Positions 1-8,973 of a stretch of DNA of 64,000 nucleotides are shown here, piece after piece. The translations under genes were made by a program, and so were the position numbers. The notes beneath the pieces are model-generated. The model saw only the letters and a list, made by a program, of their open reading frames with translations, did not search any database and had not been told where the DNA came from. The number at the start of each line of letters is the position of its first letter. The stretch's first letter is position 1. The DNA is from Chryseobacterium antibioticum (lineage in GTDB: Bacteria; Bacteroidota; Bacteroidia; Flavobacteriales; Weeksellaceae), in the NCBI RefSeq assembly GCF_012927325.1, contig NZ_JABBGI010000024.1, forward strand, positions 1-64,000. Direction: 5' to 3'.

Positions 1-430
1 ATTCCTATAAGACCTCAGAGATCAAACAAAAGAAATATAGGTAAATATAGAGCAAGAGCTAAACCCATAGTCTCTAAAAATCAAAAGGATAGCTTGTGAT
101 ATTTTACTAACTTAATGACATTGGGCTAAAGCCCGTTCCTATTGAATACAATTGTCTTGTTTACAAAATCTGGACATTAATATGTTGCTAACAATCCGCG
201 AGAGGTTATTTCAAATGTAATACGATGCAGTTTTTTAACGCAAAGTCTGATATTTGGAGCTTTTGATTTTAAGGAAGGCAAAGGGTTCGGCTGCGCCGAT
301 GATGAAGATGTATGGATAAAATATTCGTTTAATCAAAGAAATGCTCATTGATTTTTCTCTTTGTTTAAGGTTTTAAAATTAACCTTTTCTTCGCTATGAA
401 TGACAGTATTCTATCTGTAGAGGATTAATT
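1..430. other. Non-coding stretch with small repeat-like pieces
   Basis: I see no credible gene here. The stretch holds a short hairpin at 123-134 (GGGC, 4-base loop, GCCC) and, at 231-245, the 15-mer TTTTTTAACGCAAAG, identical to the terminal repeat of the element at 4342-4707. No matching right end was found nearby, so this may be a solo or decayed end. Confidence 0.5.
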
Positions 431-1339
431 TTAGAAAAGCCATTCGGTGATGTGATACCAACCCGCAGAAGTGAGGAATCCTACAATAATACTGAAACCG
501 ATGATGAGATTGGTAAGCTTGGTATTGAGTCTGAACTGTTCTGCAATAATACTTGAGGTGACCACGGTAGGCATTGCGGCTTCAAACACAGTAATTTTTG
601 CCACATCTCCTTTTATATTGAGAAGCAGTGCCAATCCCAAAACAATAGCCGGAGCTAAGATCAATTTATATAACATGGAAGCAGACATCTGTGGAATCAA
701 TTTTTTCCATCCGTTGAATTTCAACTGGAGCCCTACTGAGAATAATGCCAATGGACTTACCGTGGCGGCCAGTTTATCAAAAAACGGTTCTGCCGGCGTG
801 AAATCAATAAACTGCGATAATACCAATGCTGCGATACATCCTACTAAGGGTGGAAAGGTAATCAGTCTTTTCAGAATAAATAAAGCGCTTATTTTTCCGG
901 ATCTGCTTCCGCCTTTCACCGCTGCAATGATTCCTAGCGTGGAAAGTGCAAAAAACATGGTCTGATCACAAATAATGGCAATGCTTAAAAGACTTTCGCC
1001 ATAAAATGCACTGATCAGCGGAAAACCTATAAATGAAGTATTGCTATACCCGCTCGTCAGTTCCAATGTACTTCTGGAACGCCTTGAGTAGCCTTTGCTT
1101 TTGCTGTAAAACATCATAAAGAAGAAACAGAAAACAGAGATAAGAAAAGTAGCTGCAATCGGGAACAGCATTTCTGTTGTCCATTTAACTTTCGGCAGGT
1201 ATTTAAAAGACACTGCGGGCAGCGCAAGATAAAGAATCCAAGTGTTGATCCCTTTATGAGCATCGGGATGGATAGATTTTGTTGCTTTGAATACCATTCC
1301 TGCGATAATACACACTGCAATCAGAACAAAATTTACCAT
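431..1339 (-). CDS. AEC (auxin efflux carrier) family permease
   Basis: This is a 302-residue integral membrane protein made of hydrophobic segments over its whole length, matching the usual size of the AEC family of bile/arsenite/riboflavin-type superfamily carriers. It carries the family-like stretch SNTSFIGFPLISAFYG in the first half, and a second set of helices in the C-terminal half as in the inverted-repeat fold of the family. The substrate cannot be read from sequence; bacterial members are linked to small organic acids such as malate. The ATG at 1339 starts directly with a hydrophobic helix. It is followed upstream by the beta-mannosidase gene on the same strand, about 107 bases away, so cotranscription is possible but not shown. 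Confidence 0.85.
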   Translation of the reverse strand: MVNFVLIAVCIIAGMVFKATKSIHPDAHKGINTWILYLALPAVSFKYLPKVKWTTEMLFPIAATFLISVFCFFFMMFYSKSKGYSRRSRSTLELTSGYSNTSFIGFPLISAFYGESLLSIAIICDQTMFFALSTLGIIAAVKGGSRSGKISALFILKRLITFPPLVGCIAALVLSQFIDFTPAEPFFDKLAATVSPLALFSVGLQLKFNGWKKLIPQMSASMLYKLILAPAIVLGLALLLNIKGDVAKITVFEAAMPTVVTSSIIAEQFRLNTKLTNLIIGFSIIVGFLTSAGWYHITEWLF

Positions 1340-1446
1340 ACTATTTTAAAATATAATACGAAGTTACGGTTGATTTTTTAGTTGGAAGTAGAAAAATCAG
1401 CCTTTTTATATGCTAAGCTGAAAGGTTAATTTTTTGTATTTGTATT

Positions 1447-3930
1447 TTAATCTTGCATGGTATCCCAAAGGCTCATGACTTGTATGTTTTCCGCAGGTTT
1501 TGAAAGTTTGATCTTTTTTGAAGTATTCGGAAGGAGGTCAAAGAAATTATCACTACAGTGAGTATCTCCTATCAGATAAACATCTTTTGCTAACACATCT
1601 GTGGAAATTTCAATCTCATCTGTTGCGCTTCTTTTAATCTTAATATTCGGTTTTGTCAATTGCAAATCTTTAGGCCTGGAAAAGAAATGATGATTGACAG
1701 CAATGATTTTTCCCTTCTCATCTCTTAGAGTAAGCTGTAAAAAGACTTTACTTTTATCAGGTTCAGCTATTAAACTTTTAATTTCAACCGGATCAAATTT
1801 CAGAATACTTCCCAACGTTTTTTCTTTTGAAGTTGCTTTGGTTTCTTTTAAAACCTTTCCGTCAAAACTTATTGTTTTAATCTCTACATTAACACCATTA
1901 AAATTCTTCAATCCATCGTTAATGGCATAGAAATTTAGCATCCCCTCTTTTTCTTCAGTCAAAATAACCTGTTGCTCAAAGCTTCTTTTCATTTGATATT
2001 GAAGCGCCTTCCAGTTCCCTAAATAATCAATGGAAGACCAAGAAACGACCGGCCAACAGTCGTTCAGTTGCCAGTATAAGGTTCCCATATTATAGGGTTT
2101 TGCCCGGCGATGAGCCTCAACAGCAATTCTCATTCCACGGGCCTGCAGCAATTGAGAAATGTAATTGTATTTCACAAAATCCATGGGAAGCTTATAATCT
2201 CTCTTGATATACTCATTGATGATCTCCCAACCCCGTCCATGCTTTTCGTGAGCTTTGACCGTAGGATTCTGAAGATTCAGATCCGGGGTTCCGGAAAACA
2301 TAGATTTCACAGCTTCCAGACTCGGCATTCCCTGAAAACCATATTCGGACATGAATCGGCCTACTTTTTCATTATAGATTTCAAAAGGCTGCTCTCCCCA
2401 CCAGACACCCCAATAATGAGAATCTCCTTCTGTGAGGCTTTCTTTATGTCCCCAACCAATAGACGGCGAACTTGGCCAGTAGATATTTTTATCCGGAGTC
2501 AGGCTTTCCTGTAATGCATTTGGAATCACTTCATGAAACAGCTTTTTATAATCTTTCCAAACCTGCAGGGAATCATCTTTTGAATATTTGAACTGCTTCT
2601 GATATCCCCAGTTAACGATGGCTTCATCAACTTCATTATTTCCACACCACAAAGCAATGGAGGGATGATTCTGAAGTCTGTTGACCTGATCTTTTACTTC
2701 TTCTTTTACATTGTTTAAAAAAGCATCGTCAGCCGGATAAAAACTTCCCGCAAACATAAAATCCTGCCAGACTAAAATACCGTTTTCGTCGCAGGCTTTG
2801 TAGAATTCATCATCTTCATAGATACCACCACCCCAGACACGAATCATATTCATATTGGCGTCTTTGGCGTCCTTGATCAGTTTCCTGTATTTTTCTTTGG
2901 ATGTTCTGGGTGAAAAACTGTCGGCAGGAATCCAGTTTGTTCCTTTTGCATACAAGGGGTTTCCATTAACTTTAAAATAGAAAGATTTTCCAGCTGCATC
3001 TTTTTCCTGAACGAGTTCGATCGTTCTAAGACCAACTTTTATATTCTTTTGGTCTAGAGCGTTATTACTTTTAAAAAGTTCAATTTTAAAATCATGAAGA
3101 TTCGCCGCTCCCCATCCGTTGGGTTGCCAAAGTTTGAACCCACTCATATCATAAGGAACACGAATTGTATTCATTCCTTTTTTAAGAGAAATGGTCTTGG
3201 TCAATTGATTAATCTTCAAGCTATAATTTCCGGATTCCTGTGCATTAATTTCTATTTCAAAATTAAAGTCCAACACTTCTGAGGAAAAATGCTGATGGTA
3301 TTTAACGTTCTCAATTTTTGCGAAATTCCAAAATTCCAACTGTATATCTTTCCCTATTCCAGCAGTCACGAGCCTTGGTCCCCAATCCCAGCCAAACTGA
3401 TATTGAGCTTTTCTCACAAAACTCCTGGGCGATTCCGGCATGGTAAACGGAACTTTCTTGGCCAGTTCTTTTCCTTCTTCAACTACAGATTTGAATGTAA
3501 TTTTCAGTTCGTTATCTCCTTCTTTCAGAAAGTATTTTACAGGAATTTCCCATTTCCGGAACATATTGTCTGTTTTCTTCAGCAGCTTTCCATTCAGATA
3601 GATCTCTGAGAAAGTATCAAGACCATTAAAAATCAGATCAATATGATTATTCCCCAGCTCTTTTGATGATACTTTAAAACTGGTTTTATATTCCCAATTC
3701 TCATTTTCTACCCACTGTACTTTTTTTTCATTTTCATCTTTGAAAGGGTCCGGAATAATTTTATTGTCCATCAGATCAAGATGAACGGTACCCGGAATTT
3801 TTGCAGACAGCCAGTTCTGTTCTTTCGTGTTTTTGAACTGCCATTTCTCCGAAGACAAACTTCGTTCTGTTATCTGTGCAGCCATAATCGTTTGGATAAA
3901 AAGGAAAGCTAGAAGGATAGATTTATTCAT
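1447..3930 (-). CDS. Secreted GH2 beta-mannosidase
   Basis: This 827-residue glycoside hydrolase family 2 enzyme should remove terminal beta-1,4-linked mannose, for example from the Man-beta-GlcNAc core of N-glycans or from mannan oligosaccharides. A signal peptide occupies about residues 1-18. An N-terminal jelly-roll domain (about 25-200), an immunoglobulin-like domain and a TIM barrel (from about 325, AKGTNWIPADSF) follow in family order. The predicted acid/base is E433 in WCGNNEVDEA and the nucleophile E529 in SEYGFQG. Export to the periplasm or outer membrane is likely. Its ATG overlaps the stop of the upstream GxxExxY gene by 8 bases, suggesting translational coupling. The neighbouring glycosylasparaginase and hexosaminidase point to glycoprotein breakdown. 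Confidence 0.93.
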   Translation of the reverse strand: MNKSILLAFLFIQTIMAAQITERSLSSEKWQFKNTKEQNWLSAKIPGTVHLDLMDNKIIPDPFKDENEKKVQWVENENWEYKTSFKVSSKELGNNHIDLIFNGLDTFSEIYLNGKLLKKTDNMFRKWEIPVKYFLKEGDNELKITFKSVVEEGKELAKKVPFTMPESPRSFVRKAQYQFGWDWGPRLVTAGIGKDIQLEFWNFAKIENVKYHQHFSSEVLDFNFEIEINAQESGNYSLKINQLTKTISLKKGMNTIRVPYDMSGFKLWQPNGWGAANLHDFKIELFKSNNALDQKNIKVGLRTIELVQEKDAAGKSFYFKVNGNPLYAKGTNWIPADSFSPRTSKEKYRKLIKDAKDANMNMIRVWGGGIYEDDEFYKACDENGILVWQDFMFAGSFYPADDAFLNNVKEEVKDQVNRLQNHPSIALWCGNNEVDEAIVNWGYQKQFKYSKDDSLQVWKDYKKLFHEVIPNALQESLTPDKNIYWPSSPSIGWGHKESLTEGDSHYWGVWWGEQPFEIYNEKVGRFMSEYGFQGMPSLEAVKSMFSGTPDLNLQNPTVKAHEKHGRGWEIINEYIKRDYKLPMDFVKYNYISQLLQARGMRIAVEAHRRAKPYNMGTLYWQLNDCWPVVSWSSIDYLGNWKALQYQMKRSFEQQVILTEEKEGMLNFYAINDGLKNFNGVNVEIKTISFDGKVLKETKATSKEKTLGSILKFDPVEIKSLIAEPDKSKVFLQLTLRDEKGKIIAVNHHFFSRPKDLQLTKPNIKIKRSATDEIEISTDVLAKDVYLIGDTHCSDNFFDLLPNTSKKIKLSKPAENIQVMSLWDTMQD

Positions 3931-4309
3931 TAATAAGTTTGTTTACAATTCTGTGAATCCCGTATTTGATAAGCTCACTATTGAAATTGATAAGAAGTCC
4001 TAATTTAATATTGGTGAGTTTCAGATAGGTCAATACCTGGGAGTAGAAAACAGGATTCAGTTCTAGAACAGATTTTATTTCAACGATAACTTTATCTTCT
4101 ATGATCAAGTCAATTTTATAGGCATTTTCTATAGTAATTTCTTTATACTTTAAAGGTAAAGAAATCTGTTGTTTTACATCCGTTCCCAGTTGTTTCAATT
4201 CATACGCCAAAGCTATTTCATAGGCGTTTTCCAATAATCCGATTCCAAGATTCCTGTGAACCTCTATGACGGCTCCTATTATTTTATAGGATAGTTCGTT
4301 CTCTGTCAT
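3923..4309 (-). CDS. GxxExxY family protein
   Basis: This 128-residue protein belongs to the small GxxExxY family, named for the motif seen here as GLLENAYE near residue 24. The later stretch KIDLIIEDKVIVEIKS has the D-(X)n-EXK pattern of PD-(D/E)XK nuclease folds, so a nuclease-like fold is plausible, but no biochemical role is established for the family. It is soluble and has no signal peptide. The gene ends inside the first codons of the beta-mannosidase gene (8-base overlap), and its upstream side borders the repeat element at 4342-4707. Such genes are often scattered in flavobacterial genomes beside unrelated genes. Confidence 0.85.
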   Translation of the reverse strand: MTENELSYKIIGAVIEVHRNLGIGLLENAYEIALAYELKQLGTDVKQQISLPLKYKEITIENAYKIDLIIEDKVIVEIKSVLELNPVFYSQVLTYLKLTNIKLGLLINFNSELIKYGIHRIVNKLINE

Positions 4310-4341
4310 TCATTTGTGTTTTATAATTAGATTACTTATTA

Positions 4342-4707
4342 TTTTTTAACGCAAAGTTTTATTTGAATACTTCGTATTTTAAGTTTGCAAAGCCAGAATC
4401 AATTAGCATTGATTCGATTAAGCGAACGTTTGATCCATAAAGCTTCATCAGCGACGTAGTCGAATTCTTTGCTCTCCTCAAACTGAACATTTTCCAAATA
4501 AACCTTTGCGTTGAAAAACACTCTACATATTTTAGCGCAAAGATTTATTTTCAATACTGCATATTGTAAGTCTGCAAAGCCAGAATCAATTAGCATTGAT
4601 TCGATTAAGCGAACGTTTGATCCATAAAGCTTCATCAGCGACGTAGTCGAATTCTTTGCCTTCCTCACAATTGAACGGTTCTCCAAATAAACCTTTGCGT
4701 TAAAAAA
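4342..4707. repeat. MITE-like element with 15-bp terminal inverted repeats and an internal tandem duplication
   Basis: The left end (4342-4356) is TTTTTTAACGCAAAG and the right end (4693-4707) is its exact reverse complement. Inside are two direct copies offset by 187 bases; the core at 4387-4472 is repeated without a mismatch at 4574-4659. Degenerate inner ends (CTTTGCGTT near 4504, AGCGCAAAG near 4535) show that each copy was once bounded by the same inverted repeat. Apparent reading frames inside it are by-products of the repeat. No transposase is present and I could not define a target-site duplication. It sits between cutC and the GxxExxY gene. Confidence 0.85.
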
Positions 4708-4716
4708 GTAAGTGCT

Positions 4717-5379
4717 TTATTTATTTTTCAAAGCAGCCACCTCATCTGCACTGGCAAAAGCTCCTCCATCCGTGATTGCTGAAGAATGAAAATAGCCTGC
4801 ATTTGTACATTCCCTGATCTCTTCAATATTTGTTGACCGGAGACCGCCTCCAACCAGGATTTCGATCCTTCCATTGGAAAGTTCAACCAGCTTTTTCAAA
4901 TTTTCTTTGCCTTCTGAAACATTAGATTTTTGACCTGAAGTAAGGATGGTCTTAAAACCACAGTCAATTACTTTTTCCAGCGAGCTTTCAAGATCGGCCG
5001 CTCTGTCAAAAGCGCGGTGAAAGGTACATGGAAAAGGATCTGCCAATTCAACCAGAGCTTTGTTTTGTTCTACATTCACTTCATCATTTTCGTCTAAGAT
5101 TCCAAAAACAAAACCATCAACATTTAAAGATTTTAAAGAGATCAAATCTCTTTTCATTTGCTCAAATTCTGCTTCTGAATACGTAAAATCTCCTCCTCGT
5201 AGCCTGATCATCACAAAGATTGGAATATCTATTTTTGCTCTGATACTTTTTACCGTTTCAAAATCCGGAGTTGTTCCTCCTTCGCTTAATCCATCACACA
5301 ATTCTATTCTGTCGGCTCCGTTTTCAAAAGCTATGATTGCTGATTCAGGATTAAAACACGCTATTTCTATTTTTGACAT
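4717..5379 (-). CDS. cutC: CutC family TIM-barrel protein
   Basis: This 220-residue cytoplasmic protein has the CutC signature at its N-terminus (ADRIELCDGLSEGGTTPD, about residues 21-38) and the conserved VMIRLRGGDFTYS and GFVFGILDENDEV segments of the barrel. CutC was named for copper tolerance in E. coli, but that role has been disputed and the true reaction is unsettled. Here the gene lies 34 bases downstream of the glycosylasparaginase gene on the same strand and near other glycan hydrolases, which suggests a sugar-related role rather than copper handling; that is inference. Its stop codon is about 10 bases from the right end of the repeat element. Confidence 0.9.
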   Translation of the reverse strand: MSKIEIACFNPESAIIAFENGADRIELCDGLSEGGTTPDFETVKSIRAKIDIPIFVMIRLRGGDFTYSEAEFEQMKRDLISLKSLNVDGFVFGILDENDEVNVEQNKALVELADPFPCTFHRAFDRAADLESSLEKVIDCGFKTILTSGQKSNVSEGKENLKKLVELSNGRIEILVGGGLRSTNIEEIRECTNAGYFHSSAITDGGAFASADEVAALKNK

Positions 5380-5413
5380 TTATTTTTTAATTGAGATTGT
5401 AAGAAAATTATGG

Positions 5414-6406
5414 TTATTTCAGGGCAAATTCCGGTTTTTCAAGACGGTTTCCTTTCTGATCATATACTGCAAAATTAAATCCGTCTTGAATACAATAAGA
5501 ACCGTACTCGCCTTTTTTATTCAAAGCAATAAAACCAACCTGAATATCTTTAAGGTTTTTATTTCTTCTTTTAGTAATATTGACAATTCTTTCAACCGCT
5601 TCTTTGCAGGCTTGCTGAGGATTTCTGCCCTGTCTCATCAATTCAACCACAAGATGCGTTCCTACTGTGCGGATCACTTCCTCACCGTGGCCGGTAGCTG
5701 TGGCCGCTCCTACTTCATTGTCAACAAATAAACCGGCACCAATGATCGGGGAATCTCCTACTCTTCCATGCATTTTAAAAGCCATTCCGCTGGTGGTACA
5801 GGCTCCTGAAAGATTTCCCTGAGCATCAAGAGCAATCATTCCTATAGTATCATGATTTTCAATATTAGCAACAGGCTTGTACTCGCTGGTTTTCAGCCAT
5901 TCTTTCCACTCTTTTTCTGATTCCGGAGTGAGAAGATTTTCTTTTTTAAATCCCTGCGATAATGCAAACTGAAGCGCTCCATCTCCCACCAACATCACGT
6001 GCGGTGTTTTTTCCATCACGGCTCTTGCCACAGAAATAGGATTTTTGACATGCTCTAAACATGCAACGGAACCAATATTATAATTTTCGTCCATAATACA
6101 GGCGTCAAGGGTTACCCTTCCATCTCTGTCCGGACGTCCGCCATAGCCTACACTTCTTTCAGTGGGATCCAATTCTACAAGACGGACTCCTTTTTCCACG
6201 GCATCAAGCGCTTTTCCTCCTTTTCCCAGAATGGCCCAGGCTTCTTCGTTGGCTTTCAGACCAAAATTCCAGGTGGAAAGAACGATAGGTTTCCCTATTA
6301 TTTTATGGTGATCTGGCAGTTCTTTAGCCATCAGATCCAGTGGATTTACGGCAAGTGCCAGAGAAGCGGCAGCCGTTTTTTTAATGAAGTTTCGTCTACT
6401 TTGCAT
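5414..6406 (-). CDS. N4-(beta-N-acetylglucosaminyl)-L-asparaginase (glycosylasparaginase)
   Basis: This 330-residue Ntn-hydrolase precursor cleaves the GlcNAc-asparagine bond left after glycoprotein digestion. The autoprocessing site is HD-T187 in NIENHDTIGM; T187 becomes the N-terminal nucleophile after self-cleavage into alpha and beta chains. GRVGDSPIIGAG and TGHGEEVIR, typical of the family, follow. The start chosen is the ATG at 6406 because it gives a twin-arginine-like leader (SRRNFIKKTAAASLALAV); a longer reading from a TTG at 6436 adds an unlikely extension. Tat or Sec export to the periplasm is expected. The family's best known bacterial member is from Elizabethkingia meningoseptica. 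Confidence 0.93.
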   Translation of the reverse strand: MQSRRNFIKKTAAASLALAVNPLDLMAKELPDHHKIIGKPIVLSTWNFGLKANEEAWAILGKGGKALDAVEKGVRLVELDPTERSVGYGGRPDRDGRVTLDACIMDENYNIGSVACLEHVKNPISVARAVMEKTPHVMLVGDGALQFALSQGFKKENLLTPESEKEWKEWLKTSEYKPVANIENHDTIGMIALDAQGNLSGACTTSGMAFKMHGRVGDSPIIGAGLFVDNEVGAATATGHGEEVIRTVGTHLVVELMRQGRNPQQACKEAVERIVNITKRRNKNLKDIQVGFIALNKKGEYGSYCIQDGFNFAVYDQKGNRLEKPEFALK

Positions 6407-6460
6407 GTGGGATGTATTTGGCTTCCAAATTAGCAATTTTCCGGCTAGTAGAAAAGAAAA

Positions 6461-6488
6461 AAGACCATGGTAACGAGTCCGCGGTCTT
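6461..6488. terminator. Rho-independent terminator
   Basis: An inverted repeat AAGACC/GGTCTT (6461-6466 with 6483-6488) is followed by a T-run on the plus strand and preceded by an A-run, so it can work on the minus strand for the hexosaminidase gene. It lies between that gene and the glycosylasparaginase gene, implying separate transcripts. Confidence 0.6.
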
Positions 6489-6603
6489 TTTCTTATTTTT
6501 TAATAATTAGTGAGGTAGTTTACCTCTGAAATAGCCATACACCCAGGCATGACAAATTATGAGGAAAGAATATCATTTGTATAGTGTTTATTCAACTGTA
6601 AGA

Positions 6604-8871
6604 TTAGTTTACGCCAATTTCATCAACAAAAAGCCAAGCTTTTGAGTCAGCTCCGGGATTTCCGGCAGGAATGATGCCTGCATTTTCTATTTTAAGCTTA
6701 ATATATCTTGAGTTCTGGTTTCCTATGTTCAATTTTATTTTCCCTTTTGAGCTCTGGATCTCTTCTTTTCCGATTTCTTTGATCATTTTAAACTTCTGAC
6801 CGTCGTCTGAAACAAAAATCTGTGCAGATTTCGCCAGATGAATCCAGCTTCCTTTGTTTTCTAAGGTATTAAAATAAACTTCTGAAAAGCCTGTCTTCTG
6901 CCCAAGATCAATGGTTGCTACAACATCTTTTCCCTGAAAGCCAAGCCATGTTTTGCCAAGCTGCCTTGTATTTCCAATAATTCCGTCCACTAAAGTAAAA
7001 GCTCCGCCGAAAGAATAGTTTTCACTTGGCTGTTGGTCTAATGTGATTTTTTTTCCTGTCGTTTTCGAAACTGTAAATTCCTGTGAAGAAACAGCACTTT
7101 TAAGCTTTCCGTTCTCAAAATAGACAGATTTAACCGTCATAGATTTAATAATATTGACAGGCCCCTGATAAGTTTTTGAGTTCAGAGAGGGTTCTGTTCC
7201 GTCTGTTGTATATCGGATTCCTTTCGGATCCTGTGATACCGTAAGTTCATAAGCAATGGCGCTGCTGGCAGGAATAACCTTTCCGGAGATATTGTAAATA
7301 CTCCTGGCATAATTGACTCCCATTTTATCCAAAACCTTGAACTGACCAATTACTCTGCTTTCAAATTCTTTATAATTTTTAGGGTCTGCTGTTCCCCATC
7401 CCACTTCGGAAAGCGCCATTAGTCTTGGAAAAATCATGTATTGCACCTGCTTAAAATCTGTGATATATTCTGTCCACAAATTGGCCTGAACACCCAGTAT
7501 ATATTTTGCCTGTTCTGCGTTGAGTTCTACCGGAACAGGATCATAGGAATAGACTTTCTCTAAAGGGGTAAAACCTCCGAAAGCATTCGGTTCGGACTGC
7601 GGATCTCCCTGATAGTGGTCAAAATAACAGTAGGCACCAGGCGTCATCACTGCGAAATGCCCTGATTTTGTCGCTTCAATTCCTCCGTTTACGCCTGTCC
7701 AGCTCATAACAGCAGCATTTGGTGCGAGACCCCCTTCCAGAATTTCATCCCAGCCGATGATCTTTCTCCCTTGGCTATTGACATATTTTTCAATTCTGTG
7801 GATGAAATAGCTTTGCAAGCCATGCTCGTCTTTCAGATTATTTTTCTTAATGAGTTTCTGGCAGTGGGCGCATTCTTTCCATCTTGTTTTCGGGCATTCA
7901 TCACCACCAATGTGAATGTACTGGGAAGGAAATAATGTCATAACCTCATCCAAAACGTTTTCCAGGAAGGTGAATGTTTCCTCTTTCGGGCAGAAAACAT
8001 CATCAAAAACACCCCATTTTGTGGCGGATTCAAATGGTCCTTTTGTGCAGGCCAATTCCGGATATGCGGCTAAAGCGGCTAAAGCATGTCCCGGCATTTC
8101 AATTTCCGGAATAACGGTGATGTGTCTCTCCTGAGCATATTTAACGACATCTTTGATCTGCTCCTGAGTATAAAAATAGGGACCGTAAGGTTTTCCGTCG
8201 AATGTATTGTCTACGTAAGCTCCAATCATTGACTCTTTACGTTTTGAACCAATCCCGGTCAGTTTCGGATATTTTTTAATTTCAATTCTCCAGCCCTGAT
8301 CATCCGTAAGGTGCCAATGGAAAGTATTCAGCTTGTACATGGCAAGATAATCGATGTACTGTTTAACCTCATCAACGTTGAAGAAATGGCGGCAAACATC
8401 CAGATGCATTCCGCGCCAGGCAAATTTTGGACTGTCTTTTATTTCCATAGCCGGAATAGCACCGTCTTCTTTATGTTCTTCAAATAGCTGAATCAAGGTT
8501 TGAAGGGCAAGAAAATAGCCCTGTTTGGTATCTGAACTTATGAAAATTTCTTTTGGAGAAATGTCAATAGAATAACTTTCTTTCTTCCCTTCAGGATTAA
8601 CCGGAATTTTTGGCTGTGGAATCTGCATATACATTACATGGACTTTTTCCGTACTGCTGATGGATTGAAATTTAACCTGAGAACCCAATCGTTTTTTGAA
8701 ATACTCTGTCTCTTCTTTCGGAAGTTTATCGTTCAGTATCAGGGTTTCAGGAATGATAAATTTACCTTCCTGCAGGGTTAAACTTTGAGGATAAGGAATT
8801 AAATTAGGTTTCATCTGAGCATTAAAAAAAGTGGAAAAAAGAGTTGAAAATATAAAGAGAAAACGTCGCAT
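6604..8871 (-). CDS. Secreted GH20 beta-N-acetylhexosaminidase
   Basis: This 755-residue enzyme removes terminal GlcNAc or GalNAc by substrate-assisted catalysis. A signal peptide covers about residues 1-19. A GH20 N-terminal domain (about 20-150) precedes the catalytic barrel, which carries WRGMHLDVCRHF, HWHLTDDQGWRIE and the catalytic Asp-Glu pair D324-E325 in HIGGDECPKTRW. The C-terminus holds a chitobiase-type domain (YTTDGTEPS, about 545-610) and a discoidin-like F5/8 C domain (about 630-755) that probably binds carbohydrate. No T9SS tail is seen, so a periplasmic location is likely. With the adjacent glycosylasparaginase and beta-mannosidase it fits stepwise N-glycan breakdown. Confidence 0.94.
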   Translation of the reverse strand: MRRFLFIFSTLFSTFFNAQMKPNLIPYPQSLTLQEGKFIIPETLILNDKLPKEETEYFKKRLGSQVKFQSISSTEKVHVMYMQIPQPKIPVNPEGKKESYSIDISPKEIFISSDTKQGYFLALQTLIQLFEEHKEDGAIPAMEIKDSPKFAWRGMHLDVCRHFFNVDEVKQYIDYLAMYKLNTFHWHLTDDQGWRIEIKKYPKLTGIGSKRKESMIGAYVDNTFDGKPYGPYFYTQEQIKDVVKYAQERHITVIPEIEMPGHALAALAAYPELACTKGPFESATKWGVFDDVFCPKEETFTFLENVLDEVMTLFPSQYIHIGGDECPKTRWKECAHCQKLIKKNNLKDEHGLQSYFIHRIEKYVNSQGRKIIGWDEILEGGLAPNAAVMSWTGVNGGIEATKSGHFAVMTPGAYCYFDHYQGDPQSEPNAFGGFTPLEKVYSYDPVPVELNAEQAKYILGVQANLWTEYITDFKQVQYMIFPRLMALSEVGWGTADPKNYKEFESRVIGQFKVLDKMGVNYARSIYNISGKVIPASSAIAYELTVSQDPKGIRYTTDGTEPSLNSKTYQGPVNIIKSMTVKSVYFENGKLKSAVSSQEFTVSKTTGKKITLDQQPSENYSFGGAFTLVDGIIGNTRQLGKTWLGFQGKDVVATIDLGQKTGFSEVYFNTLENKGSWIHLAKSAQIFVSDDGQKFKMIKEIGKEEIQSSKGKIKLNIGNQNSRYIKLKIENAGIIPAGNPGADSKAWLFVDEIGVN

Positions 8872-8953
8872 CTGAATATGATTAAGGTTTTAGCTAATAT
8901 AATTATTTTCCAAAACTCTTTTACCTATTTAACTTATTAAATAATAAAACATC

Positions 8954-8961
8954 TAAATTTG
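8954..8961 (+). promoter_or_regulatory. -7 box (TAAATTTG) of the DUF4197 gene
   Basis: It matches the Bacteroidota consensus TAnnTTTG and lies 12 bases before the ATG at 8974, giving a very short leader. No clear upstream TTTG was found. Confidence 0.55.
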
Positions 8962-8973
8962 TAAAAAAATACA

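Noticed and set aside
4399..4686. A 95-residue reading frame inside the repeat element
   Set aside because: It is read across the tandem duplication, so both halves repeat in different frames; no family likeness and no start signal.
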